The notes under the pieces: model-generated | Database searches by the model: none | Seen by the model: the letters and a program-made list of their open reading frames with translations, nothing else | Told to the model about the DNA's origin: nothing | Source of the DNA: an uncultured Pelagibacteraceae bacterium | Lineage (GTDB): Bacteria; Pseudomonadota; Alphaproteobacteria; Pelagibacterales; Pelagibacteraceae | Reading direction: 5' to 3' | Assembly (NCBI GenBank): GCA_902532645.1 | Contig: CACAIU010000006.1 | Coordinates: 1 to 50,018, forward strand | DNA length: 50,018 nucleotides | Made by a program: the position numbers and the translations under genes | Shown here: piece after piece, positions 24,537 to 32,652 of the stretch | How the letters are laid out: each line of letters opens with the position of its first letter | How positions within the stretch are numbered: the stretch's first letter is position 1

Positions 24537-25364
24537 ATGAGTATAGAAAAAATTATAAATGAAGCTTGGGAAAATAAAGACCAAGTAGGCCAAAATTCAG
24601 ATAAATCTTTAAAGGATGCTGTTAATCAAATTATAGATGATTTAGACAGTGGAAAAGTAAGAGTAGCTGAAAAGATCAATGGCGAATGGGTTACTCATCA
24701 GCATCTAAAAAAGGCTATCATGTTAAGTTTTAGAATGTATCCAATGGAAAATTTAAATGGTCCATACAGTAGCTGGTATGACAAAGCTCATTTACTTAAA
24801 GGAAAAACAGCTGGATGGACGAAAGAAGATCATGAAAAAGCTGGTTTTAGAATGGTGCCAAATTCACCAGTAAGAAAAGGATCATTTGTTGGAAAAAATG
24901 CAGTTTTGATGCCGTGTTATGTAAATATCGGAGCATATATTGATGAAGGGACGATGATGGATACATTTAGTCGTGCAGGAAGTTGTTGTCAGATTGGAAA
25001 AAATTGTCATATCTCAGCTGGTACTGGCGTAGGAGGTGTATTAGAACCTGCTCAAGCATTACCAACAATTATTGAAGATAATGTTTTCTTAGGAGCAATG
25101 TCCGAGGTAGTTGAAGGTGTAATAGTTGGAGAAGGCTCAGTTCTAAGTATGGGAATGTATATTGGACAATCAACAAAAATTGTTAATAGAAAAACCGGTG
25201 AAATAACTTATGGAAAAATTCCACCTTATTCAGTGGTAGTTCCAGGATCCTTGCCAGATAAAAGCAACCCACAAGCGCCGTCTTTGTATTGTGCAGTAAT
25301 AATTAAACAAGTTGATGAAAAGACGAGATCAAAAACATCAGTTAACGATCTTTTAAGAGAATAA
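24537..25364 (+). CDS. dapD: Tetrahydrodipicolinate N-succinyltransferase
   Basis: Succinylates tetrahydrodipicolinate in the lysine/diaminopimelate pathway. It has 275 residues, the family norm. The left-handed beta-helix hexapeptides run from about residue 110 (GKNAVLMPCYVNIGAYIDEG, GTMMDTFSRAGSCCQIGKNC) to about 220, followed by the C-terminal YSVVVPGSLP. dapE follows after 2 nt. Confidence 0.97.
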   Translation: MSIEKIINEAWENKDQVGQNSDKSLKDAVNQIIDDLDSGKVRVAEKINGEWVTHQHLKKAIMLSFRMYPMENLNGPYSSWYDKAHLLKGKTAGWTKEDHEKAGFRMVPNSPVRKGSFVGKNAVLMPCYVNIGAYIDEGTMMDTFSRAGSCCQIGKNCHISAGTGVGGVLEPAQALPTIIEDNVFLGAMSEVVEGVIVGEGSVLSMGMYIGQSTKIVNRKTGEITYGKIPPYSVVVPGSLPDKSNPQAPSLYCAVIIKQVDEKTRSKTSVNDLLRE

Positions 25365-25366
25365 AA

Positions 25367-26524
25367 ATGCAAAAAATAAATGAATTACAATTAGCTAAAG
25401 AGCTAATTAGGTTTCCGTCTGTTACAAAAACTGATGCAGGTGTAATTAAATTTTTAGAAAAAAAATTAAAAAAACTTGGCTTTAAGACTAAAATTCTCGA
25501 GTTCAAAGATAAAAATAGTTATCCTGTAAAAAATCTTTATGCAAGACTTGGTACAACAAGTCCAAATTTTTGTTATGCAGGTCATTTAGATGTGGTACCA
25601 CCTGGTAATTTAAATGATTGGACTGTTGATCCCTTTAAACCAGCTGTTAAAAAAGGATACTTAATTGGCAGAGGTGCAAATGATATGAAAAGCTCAATAG
25701 CTGCATTTGTTGCTGCGGTAGGTAATTTTTCTAAAATAAATAAAAAATTCGGTGGGTCTATTAGTCTTCTAATTACAGGAGATGAAGAAGGAATTGCAAT
25801 TAATGGAACGAAAAAAGTTGTTGAGTATTTGAGAAAAAGAAAAGAAAAAATAGATTTCTGCTTAGTAGGAGAACCCACGAATCCAAATAAACTAGGAGAA
25901 ATGATAAAAATTGGTCGTAGAGGTAGTATGACTGGAAAATTATCTGTCATTGGTATTCAGGGTCATGTCGCTTACCCAAATAGAGCAAACAATCCGTCAA
26001 CAGCTTTGGTCCAAATATTAAAAGAGTTAAAAGAAATTAAATTTGATAAAGGAACAAAAGATTTTCAACCTACAAATTTAGAAATAACAAAAATTAACAT
26101 TGATAATTCAGCTGATAATGTAATTCCAAGATTAGCAAGTGCATCCTTTAATATAAGATTTAACAACAAACACACATCTTACAAATTAAAGAATAAAATT
26201 AATAAAATAATAAAACAAATTTGTGATAAAAATAAATCAAAATATAAAATGGAATATAGCGTTTCTGGTGAGGCCTTTTTAACTAAGCCCAACAAAACCA
26301 CATTTATGGTACAAAATACAATTAAGAGAATTACTAAAATTAAACCAAAACTATCTACAACCGGTGGAACGTCAGATGCTAGATTCATAAGAAAAATAGC
26401 TCCATGTTTAGAATTTGGTTTGGTAGGAAAAACTATGCATAAGGTAGGAGAATGTGTGTCCTTATCTGATTTAAAAAAATTGACTTTAATTTATACTAAA
26501 ATCTTAGATAACTACTTTAAGTGA
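25367..26524 (+). CDS. dapE: Succinyl-diaminopimelate desuccinylase
   Basis: Zinc-dependent M20 peptidase-family enzyme that releases LL-diaminopimelate. It has 385 residues. Metal ligands are visible in CYAGHLDVVPPG (His, Asp), GRGANDMKSSIAAF (Asp), TGDEEG (catalytic and bridging Glu), VGEPT (Glu) and, near the end, the STTGGTSDARF region and GKTMHKVGEC (His). Its stop overlaps the GTG start of the next gene. Confidence 0.96.
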   Translation: MQKINELQLAKELIRFPSVTKTDAGVIKFLEKKLKKLGFKTKILEFKDKNSYPVKNLYARLGTTSPNFCYAGHLDVVPPGNLNDWTVDPFKPAVKKGYLIGRGANDMKSSIAAFVAAVGNFSKINKKFGGSISLLITGDEEGIAINGTKKVVEYLRKRKEKIDFCLVGEPTNPNKLGEMIKIGRRGSMTGKLSVIGIQGHVAYPNRANNPSTALVQILKELKEIKFDKGTKDFQPTNLEITKINIDNSADNVIPRLASASFNIRFNNKHTSYKLKNKINKIIKQICDKNKSKYKMEYSVSGEAFLTKPNKTTFMVQNTIKRITKIKPKLSTTGGTSDARFIRKIAPCLEFGLVGKTMHKVGECVSLSDLKKLTLIYTKILDNYFK

Positions 26525-27450
26525 AAACTGGTTTAATTACATCAGATACATCTCAAAATCATGATACAGGTCCTGGGCATCCAGAACAAATAGTAAGGGT
26601 ATCAGTAATAGTAGAAAATTTTAAAAAACTTAATAATAAAAATCTTATATGGAAGAAACCATCAAAAGTTTCAGACGATATTATATTAACCACACATGAA
26701 ACAAATTACTTAAAGTTATTAAAAAGTTCTTTTCCAAAAAAAGGTTTTTCTTCACTTGATGGTGATACAATCATTTCACCTGGAAGCAAAGATGCAACTT
26801 TCGATGCGGCTGGGTCAATAATTACTGCGATTGATGGAGTAGAAAAAAAAGAATTTAGAAATGCATTTTGTGGTGTTCGACCTCCTGGACATCACAGCTC
26901 ACAAAATAAGGCCGCTGGTTTTTGTATTTTAAATTCAGTAAGTATTGGTGCAAATTATTTGTTAAAGAAATACAAATATAAGAAAGTTGCAATAATAGAT
27001 TTTGATGTTCATCATGGTAATGGAACACAGGATATTTTTTATGAAAATGAAAATGTTCTTTTTATATCAACTCACCAATATCCCTACTACCCAGGAACTG
27101 GTTCTGAACAAGAAAGAGGTAAATTTAACAATATCCTTAATATACCTTTGCCAGCTGGCATAAGTTCAAAAGAATATTTAAATGTATTTGACCGAGTATT
27201 AAAAAGATTAGAAGAGTTTAAACCAGAGTTTATATTGATTAGCGCTGGTTTTGACGCCCATGAGGATGACCCTCTTGCTCAATTTAATTTAAAAACAGAA
27301 GATTATTTTACTATTACCAAAAGAATTTTAGTGGCTTCTAAAAAATTTTGTAATGGAAAAGTTGTATCAATTTTAGAGGGCGGTTATGACCTAAATGCAC
27401 TTCGAGATAGCACTAAAAGACACGTTGATGCTCTTTTAGAATTTAATTGA
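26521..27450 (+). CDS. Histone deacetylase family amidohydrolase
   Basis: Zinc amidohydrolase of the arginase/deacetylase fold with 309 residues. The active-site set is complete: the charge-relay histidines H124-H125 in VRPPGHHSS, the zinc ligands D162 and H164 in IDFDVHHGNGTQ and D245 in SAGFDAHEDDP, and EGGYDL near the end with the catalytic-type tyrosine. Bacterial relatives deacetylate polyamines, acetoin-related substrates or proteins; the substrate here is unknown. It starts with GTG overlapping the dapE stop. A SET-domain gene follows 33 nt later. Confidence 0.88.
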   Translation: MKTGLITSDTSQNHDTGPGHPEQIVRVSVIVENFKKLNNKNLIWKKPSKVSDDIILTTHETNYLKLLKSSFPKKGFSSLDGDTIISPGSKDATFDAAGSIITAIDGVEKKEFRNAFCGVRPPGHHSSQNKAAGFCILNSVSIGANYLLKKYKYKKVAIIDFDVHHGNGTQDIFYENENVLFISTHQYPYYPGTGSEQERGKFNNILNIPLPAGISSKEYLNVFDRVLKRLEEFKPEFILISAGFDAHEDDPLAQFNLKTEDYFTITKRILVASKKFCNGKVVSILEGGYDLNALRDSTKRHVDALLEFN

Positions 27451-27463
27451 TAATTCTTTAGAA

Positions 27464-27479
27464 AACTCTAAATAAAAAT
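27464..27479 (+). repeat. 16-bp direct repeat, upstream copy
   Basis: AACTCTAAATAAAAAT, identical to bases 27964-27979 and exactly 500 bp before it. It lies 4 nt before the ATG of the SET-domain gene, in the gap after the deacetylase-family gene. The other copy is coding for the truA C-terminus, so this copy reads as a duplicate of the truA end. Confidence 0.7.
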
Positions 27480-27483
27480 CTTC

Positions 27484-27975
27484 ATGAAATTATATAAAAT
27501 AAAAAGATCTGGAATAGATAATAAAGGAAGAGGACTTTATGCAACTCGTGACATTAAAGAAGGAACCAAAATAATTGACTATGTTGGAAAACTTATAACA
27601 AAAAAACAAACACAAGATTCTGATAAATACGATAATAATAAACCGATATATTTATTTACAATAAATAAAAGATACGACCTAGATGGAGATTTTTCATGGA
27701 ATACCGCGGGTTTAATAAATCATTCTTGTGATAATAATTGTGATTACGATGGAAAAGGATTGAAAGTTTGGGTCAAAGCAATCAAAGACATTAAAAAAGG
27801 TGAGGAATTTACCTGTGATTATGGATTTGGTTATGATGAAAACTACAAACAATTTCCTTGTAAATGTAAATCAAAAAACTGTTGTGGCTATATTGTAAGA
27901 GCTGAGTCTAGATGGCGAATAAATAAAAAATTTGCTATGAGCAATAAAAATAAATTAATAAAGAACTCTAAATAA
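27484..27975 (+). CDS. SET-domain protein (putative lysine methyltransferase)
   Basis: 163-residue protein with a compact SET fold: GRGLYATRDIKEGTKI (residues 15-30), the pseudoknot motif INHSCDNNC (78-86), GEEFTCDYGFGY with the catalytic-type tyrosine Y113, and a post-SET cysteine cluster CKCKSKNCCG (C126, C128, C133, C134) that would bind zinc. It would methylate protein lysines using SAM; the target is unknown. No ribosome binding site is evident before the ATG. The gene is bracketed by 16-bp direct repeats, and its end overlaps the 3' end of convergent truA by 21 nt, suggesting insertion as a unit. Confidence 0.88.
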   Translation: MKLYKIKRSGIDNKGRGLYATRDIKEGTKIIDYVGKLITKKQTQDSDKYDNNKPIYLFTINKRYDLDGDFSWNTAGLINHSCDNNCDYDGKGLKVWVKAIKDIKKGEEFTCDYGFGYDENYKQFPCKCKSKNCCGYIVRAESRWRINKKFAMSNKNKLIKNSK

Positions 27976-28695
27976 AAATAAACCACCTGGTGGTGCTGGA
28001 GGAGCACACAATGTTCTTTTTTTTGACTTAAATCTTTTTTCAAAAGTTTTCAAATCCCATTTAGTTTCTCCCAAGAATTTTAAACAACCAACCATAGATC
28101 TAACCTGATGTTGTAAAAATGATTGAGAACTAAATTGAAATTCAATTTTATTTTTTGATGATGTAATTTTAATTGATTTAATAGTTTTAATTGGACTTTT
28201 AGCGTGACAGCTTGAAGATCTAAAAGTTGAATAATCATGGGTTCCTAATAACTTTTTTGCACCCTTTTTCATTAATTCTATATTTAAAGGTCTTCGAACA
28301 TGCCATGCTCTATTTTTTTCAATTATTGGTCGGCTTATTTGATTAAAAATAAAATATTTATAAATTCTTTGTTTTGCTGAAAATCTAGCATGAAATTTAT
28401 TATTTCTTTTTTTAATTTTTTTGATTGCAATGTCTTTTATATTTAAAAAATGATTTATGGATTTTAAAAATTTAATTGTATCAGTTATTTTATTTTTACA
28501 ATCAAAGTGCGCAGATTGCTCAAATGCATGAACCCCGGCATCGGTTCTTCCTTGACCGTGTAAAATAATCTTTTCTTTTAATAACTTTGATAATTTTTCT
28601 TGAATTAATCCTTGAATTGTTGAACCTTTTTTTTGAATTTGCCATCCTCTAAAATTTGTCCCTACATACTCAATTAGTATTTGATATCTATTCAT
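27955..28695 (-). CDS. truA: tRNA pseudouridine synthase A
   Basis: Makes pseudouridine at positions 38-40 of the anticodon arm. It has 246 residues. The catalytic aspartate lies in HGQGRTDAGVHAFEQSAHFD (usually GAGRTDAGVHA). Also visible are YKYFIFN, GTHDYSTFRSSSCHAKSP, QFSSQSFLQHQVRSMVGCL and the C-terminal APPGGLFLFRVLY (usual APPxGLYLxxVxY). The last codons coincide with the distal 16-bp repeat. It shares one base with the upstream fmt stop. Confidence 0.95.
   Translation of the reverse strand: MNRYQILIEYVGTNFRGWQIQKKGSTIQGLIQEKLSKLLKEKIILHGQGRTDAGVHAFEQSAHFDCKNKITDTIKFLKSINHFLNIKDIAIKKIKKRNNKFHARFSAKQRIYKYFIFNQISRPIIEKNRAWHVRRPLNIELMKKGAKKLLGTHDYSTFRSSSCHAKSPIKTIKSIKITSSKNKIEFQFSSQSFLQHQVRSMVGCLKFLGETKWDLKTFEKRFKSKKRTLCAPPAPPGGLFLFRVLY
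27964..27979 (+). repeat. 16-bp direct repeat, downstream copy (inside truA)
   Basis: AACTCTAAATAAAAAT, identical to 27464-27479. On the minus strand it encodes the FLFRV part of the TruA C-terminus; on the plus strand it covers the last codons and stop of the SET-domain gene. Confidence 0.7.
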
Positions 28696-29618
28696 TACAA
28701 AAATGAACCCTTTTTAATTTGCGTTCCTAAAACAAATTCTCCAATACTTTGGGGCTTTTTTCCCTGTCTTTGTATTTCTTTAATTTTTATTGATTTTTTA
28801 TCTCCACATGAAACTTCTAAATGTTCAGATAAAACCTCACCTGGTTTTCCTTGTGCTTGTCCAATTTCTGCTTTTAATATTTTATATCTCTCACCGTTAA
28901 ACATGAAATAAGCTCCTGGAACTGGATAAAGCCCATTTATTTTACCAATTATAATTTTAGCATCCTCTTTCCAATTAATCTGTCCCTCTAATTTTTGAAT
29001 TTTTGGTGCGTATGACGCTGATGAGTGATCTTGTTCTATAAAGTTTGCTTTATCTTCAAATATATCATCGATATTATCTAAGATTTTCTCTGCAGCCAAA
29101 CTTGATAGCTTTTCATTAATATCTTCAGCATTTAAATTATTTTCTATATTAATTTTATAAACATTACATACCGGTCCTGTATCTAGTTCTTCTCCTATTT
29201 TCATAATACTAATTCCTGTCTCTTTATCTAAATTCATAATTGATCTTTGAATGGGAGCAGCACCTCTCCACTTTGGAAGAATGGATGCATGTATATTAAT
29301 AAATCCTTTTTTAGTTAAATTTAAATATGATTTTGGTAAAATTTGACCATAAGCAACAACTATTGCCAAATCAGCCTCTAAAGATTTAAAGTACTTTAAT
29401 TCCTCTAAATTTTCTTTTAATGAATTTGGTGTTCTAAATTCTATGTTTAAAGTTTCTGAAATTAATTGAATTGGTGACTTGTTGATTTTTTGACCTCTTT
29501 TAGATTTTTGAGGTGGTTGTGTATAAACACAAGAAATAGGATATCCATTTTGATAAAGTGATTTTAAAATTGGAACAGCGAACATGGGTGTACCCATAAA
29601 AACTATTTTTTTTAGCAT
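28695..29618 (-). CDS. fmt: Methionyl-tRNA formyltransferase
   Basis: Formylates initiator Met-tRNA. It has 307 residues. Visible are FMGTPMFAVPILKSL at the start, the catalytic region INIHASILPKWRGAAPIQ (Asn, His, SLLPKWRG-type loop), MKIGEELDTGPV with the catalytic aspartate, and the C-terminal OB-like domain with KPGEVL. It begins 3 nt after def and is followed directly by truA: the usual def-fmt-truA trio. Confidence 0.97.
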   Translation of the reverse strand: MLKKIVFMGTPMFAVPILKSLYQNGYPISCVYTQPPQKSKRGQKINKSPIQLISETLNIEFRTPNSLKENLEELKYFKSLEADLAIVVAYGQILPKSYLNLTKKGFINIHASILPKWRGAAPIQRSIMNLDKETGISIMKIGEELDTGPVCNVYKINIENNLNAEDINEKLSSLAAEKILDNIDDIFEDKANFIEQDHSSASYAPKIQKLEGQINWKEDAKIIIGKINGLYPVPGAYFMFNGERYKILKAEIGQAQGKPGEVLSEHLEVSCGDKKSIKIKEIQRQGKKPQSIGEFVLGTQIKKGSFL

Positions 29619-29621
29619 TGA

Positions 29622-30140
29622 TTAAGCTTCTGCAGAGGTAGATTTTAATTTTGATAATTTTTTAATTATCATTGACCTTTTTAATTTTGAAAGATAATCA
29701 ATAAATAGTATTCCCTCTAAATGATCCATTTCATGCTGAATACATGTTGCAAGAAGACCATCTGCCTTTAGCAATTTCTTTTCTCCATGATAATCAATAT
29801 ATTCTACTTCACACTTGCTAGGTCTATCAATTTCAGCAAACTGGTTTGGCACAGAAAGACATCCTTCCTCATAAGTTATTTTTTCTGGGTCTTTATTTTT
29901 TATAACTGGATTTACGAAATATCTTGGCTCTTTTTTACTCTCATCTTTACTTATATCCATTACAATAATTCTCTTGGGCACACCAACTTGTATCGCCGCA
30001 AGACCAATTCCATTTGCGTCATACATTGTCTCAAGCATATCATCCATCAATTTTTGCTCTTCTTTACCAACGCCATTGACCGGTTTAGAAATTTGTCTAA
30101 GTAATTTATTAGGTTCTGTTATTATAGTTCTGATAGCCAT
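29622..30140 (-). CDS. def: Peptide deformylase
   Basis: Removes the formyl group from nascent proteins. It has 172 residues. All three motifs are present: GIGLAAIQVG, EEGCLSVPNQ with the metal-binding cysteine, and QHEMDHLEG with the two histidines and catalytic glutamate. It is translated just upstream of fmt, coupling formylation and deformylation. The exported protein gene ends 21 nt before it on the same strand's upstream side. Confidence 0.97.
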   Translation of the reverse strand: MAIRTIITEPNKLLRQISKPVNGVGKEEQKLMDDMLETMYDANGIGLAAIQVGVPKRIIVMDISKDESKKEPRYFVNPVIKNKDPEKITYEEGCLSVPNQFAEIDRPSKCEVEYIDYHGEKKLLKADGLLATCIQHEMDHLEGILFIDYLSKLKRSMIIKKLSKLKSTSAEA

Positions 30141-30161
30141 AACTTGATTTTATTATAATTT

Positions 30162-31925
30162 TTATACTTTTAAAGGAAGAACTTTTAACAATAGTCTATT
30201 TCTAATTAAATCAACATTTAATTGATTTAAAGTATTCATAATAAAATAAACTGTATCTTCATCAATATTTTCAATTTTGTCAGGTCCAATTACCTCAATT
30301 ATTCTTAACAATGCAGCACCAATCTCATTATTATCTATCATTTTTTGAATATCAGCAGGCATTTCTGATTGCTTTAACTCATAAAGACTGTCATATTTTT
30401 TTGAAATTTCAACTCCATCAGATTTAAGGGCCTCTAAAAAAATTATATCTTTTTTTGATAAAGAATATTTTTTATCTTTCTTAATTTTTTTTAAAAATTT
30501 GTCTAGATCCTCTTCGATTTTAGATTTTGCATAATCCCCATTGAAATAATTTATGAGTTTTGATTGATGTAAAATTTTACTATTATATTTTATCTTTTTA
30601 TCTGCTGTCTCTTTCTTGTTTAGATTGCTATTATAAAATGATGTAAAATTTGAGGGCACATCCTCAACGTCAATTTCACTTAAAAATTTTTTTAATTCCA
30701 AATCAAAGGCATCACCTATTTCATCAGATATAAATAGATCCTTTAATATTTTGATAAATTCTAATTTGATTTTTGGTTCTTCAGCTAAAAGAGTTCTTTG
30801 ATATAAAAGAGCGCGTCCCTCGATTGAAGATAGAGATTTATATGCCTCTTTTGCATTTAAAAATTGGTTAATATTAAATTGAAATTTTTTATAAAATTCG
30901 AATAAATCTTCTTCAGAATAATTTTTATCATTAACAGCTTTTTCTATTGTAGAAATTTTTTCTACATCAGTAATTTCTAAATCTTGAATTTTAAATAGTA
31001 AATTAGCAGCTGAAAGATATTTCCAAATTATTTTAGGTGTATCTTCATTCGGTTCATAAGAAAACTCAGGATTTGTTCTGTGTGCTAAATGAAAATCTAA
31101 AATTGAGTTTATTGAAATTTCTTTATCTGCTTCATTCAAGTATCCAAATAAATAATTTATTTTATTTTCATAATAATTGTCCTCAAAACCTAATTCTTTT
31201 TTTAAATCTAAAATTAGTTGTGCCTCTTCATTTTTTCCATAATTTATTAAACAATATAAATTAAATTTAGATAGATATTCATCTTGAATAGGTTCTGCAT
31301 TTTTAGAAAAAAACTCACAAGGTTTTTTTATATTTGATTCTGATAAATAACTATCAACTAAATATCGTGCTAAATTTGGATGCAAATTTATTATTTGATT
31401 TTTAATTAAATATTCCTCTATTAATTCTAAGTTTGCATCTTTTATTAACCAATCAGATTTAAAGCTCATAAATTCTTGCTCAGTAATATTTTGAGTTGGA
31501 GAATAAGCATTAGTTAATAAAGATATGTGCATTATGTCAGAAGCATCTTCTGAAAGATTAAACTTATTAATATTCTGAAATAAATTTTTTAATTTAGTCC
31601 CATCTGAATTTGACCACATATCCATACTCAGGCCGTATTCGCTAGGATCGTATAATCCAACAATTTTAATTTCTTTTGATGAAAATTCTTTATCAAGTTT
31701 AATTGTATCTGTTTGTTTATTTGTTTGTAGTTGGTAAACACTATTCTGATTAGCGCTACTAGAATTTTCACTTGAAATATTTGAGTCTGACGTAACCTGA
31801 TTATCTTTTTTTTCTATATTCCAAATATCAATTGGTTTTTCCTCTGCAAACACAGGGATAAAAAAAATAAGACAAACTAATTGAATTAAAAGAATTTTCT
31901 TATTTAACGATTTTAAAATTTTCAT
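30162..31925 (-). CDS. Exported helical-repeat protein of unknown function
   Basis: 587 residues from the ATG at 31925. The N-terminus is a clear signal peptide: KILKSLNKKILLIQ, a hydrophobic run, then VFAEEKP with probable cleavage after VFA. The mature part begins with a Ser/Asn/Asp-rich linker (about residues 40-75) followed by an almost wholly helical body of repeated helix pairs with no known motif, suggesting an alpha-solenoid or TPR-like scaffold in the periplasm. Its first 26 nt overlap the 60-aa membrane protein gene, so they are probably coupled. An in-frame ATG at 31976 is less likely because it would bury the signal peptide. Confidence 0.72.
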   Translation of the reverse strand: MKILKSLNKKILLIQLVCLIFFIPVFAEEKPIDIWNIEKKDNQVTSDSNISSENSSSANQNSVYQLQTNKQTDTIKLDKEFSSKEIKIVGLYDPSEYGLSMDMWSNSDGTKLKNLFQNINKFNLSEDASDIMHISLLTNAYSPTQNITEQEFMSFKSDWLIKDANLELIEEYLIKNQIINLHPNLARYLVDSYLSESNIKKPCEFFSKNAEPIQDEYLSKFNLYCLINYGKNEEAQLILDLKKELGFEDNYYENKINYLFGYLNEADKEISINSILDFHLAHRTNPEFSYEPNEDTPKIIWKYLSAANLLFKIQDLEITDVEKISTIEKAVNDKNYSEEDLFEFYKKFQFNINQFLNAKEAYKSLSSIEGRALLYQRTLLAEEPKIKLEFIKILKDLFISDEIGDAFDLELKKFLSEIDVEDVPSNFTSFYNSNLNKKETADKKIKYNSKILHQSKLINYFNGDYAKSKIEEDLDKFLKKIKKDKKYSLSKKDIIFLEALKSDGVEISKKYDSLYELKQSEMPADIQKMIDNNEIGAALLRIIEVIGPDKIENIDEDTVYFIMNTLNQLNVDLIRNRLLLKVLPLKV

Positions 31926-32082
31926 TTGGAATAATTTTTTCAATTTCTTTTTTGGGTGCAGGAAAATCAATTGCACTCAAAAAAAATATAATACCTAAAA
32001 TAACTGCTATCCCAATTATAGTTTTTATTACAAGCCCCATGATACTTGCTTTGCTCGAACTTGTATTTTTTGTGAATTGCAT
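31900..32082 (-). CDS. Small single-span membrane protein, 60 aa
   Basis: Sixty residues: a polar N-terminus MQFTKNTSSSKASIMGL, a hydrophobic span (about residues 17-41, IKTIIGIAVILGIIFFL), then FPAPKKEIEKIIPNENFKIVK. The Pro/Lys-rich tail is probably periplasmic or cytoplasmic, undecided. Divergent from aroK, and overlapping the start of the exported protein gene, which suggests joint function at the membrane. I do not recognise a family. Confidence 0.6.
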   Translation of the reverse strand: MQFTKNTSSSKASIMGLVIKTIIGIAVILGIIFFLSAIDFPAPKKEIEKIIPNENFKIVK

Positions 32083-32139
32083 ATACTTTTAGTTAATTTC
32101 AAATTAAGACATATTTATGTTTTTTCAATAAAGAAACTT

Positions 32140-32652
32140 ATGAAATCAAAAGAAAATCTGGTTTTTTTGGGGATGATGGGTTCGGGTAAGAGCTCTATAG
32201 GTTCCTTAGTAGCTAAAAAATTAAAATTAAATTTTGTAGATATCGATAATGAAATTGAAAAAAATTTAAATATTACAATAAAAAAAATTTTTGAGGTTAA
32301 AGGTGAGGACTACTTTAGAAAAATTGAGGAACAGACAACATTAAAAAAACTTAAATTAAACTGTACTGTCATTTCACTTGGTGGAGGAGCTTTTATAAAT
32401 AATAATATTAGAAAAGAAATTTTAAAAAATCATTTATCTTTTTGGCTAAATTGGGATGATAAAATATTGTTAAATAGAATTAAAAATAGTAGAAAAAGAC
32501 CATTAGCTAGTAATGCATCAGATACAGAGCTGATTGATTTAATAAAAAAACGGTCCAACATTTATTCTAAAGCATTATATGAAATAAAGTGTGATAATCT
32601 TACTAAAAATGAAATAGTAAATAAAATTGTAAAAATTTATGAAACAAATTAA
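32140..32652 (+). CDS. aroK: Shikimate kinase
   Basis: Phosphorylates shikimate in aromatic amino acid synthesis. It has 170 residues from the ATG at 32140 (AAAGAAA just upstream); an ATG at 32077 would add 21 atypical residues and overlap the divergent gene. Walker A is LGMMGSGKSSIG; DIDNEIE binds shikimate; EDYFRKIEE and VISLGGGAF with the GGG turn follow; the lid arginines are in SRKRPLAS. It overlaps aroB by 14 nt, the common aroK-aroB pair. Confidence 0.95.
   Translation: MKSKENLVFLGMMGSGKSSIGSLVAKKLKLNFVDIDNEIEKNLNITIKKIFEVKGEDYFRKIEEQTTLKKLKLNCTVISLGGGAFINNNIRKEILKNHLSFWLNWDDKILLNRIKNSRKRPLASNASDTELIDLIKKRSNIYSKALYEIKCDNLTKNEIVNKIVKIYETN

Noticed and set aside
27451..27483. Hairpin TTTAG/CTAAA after the deacetylase gene as a terminator
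   Set aside because: Five A/T-rich pairs and no T-tract; the sequence is better explained by the direct repeat.
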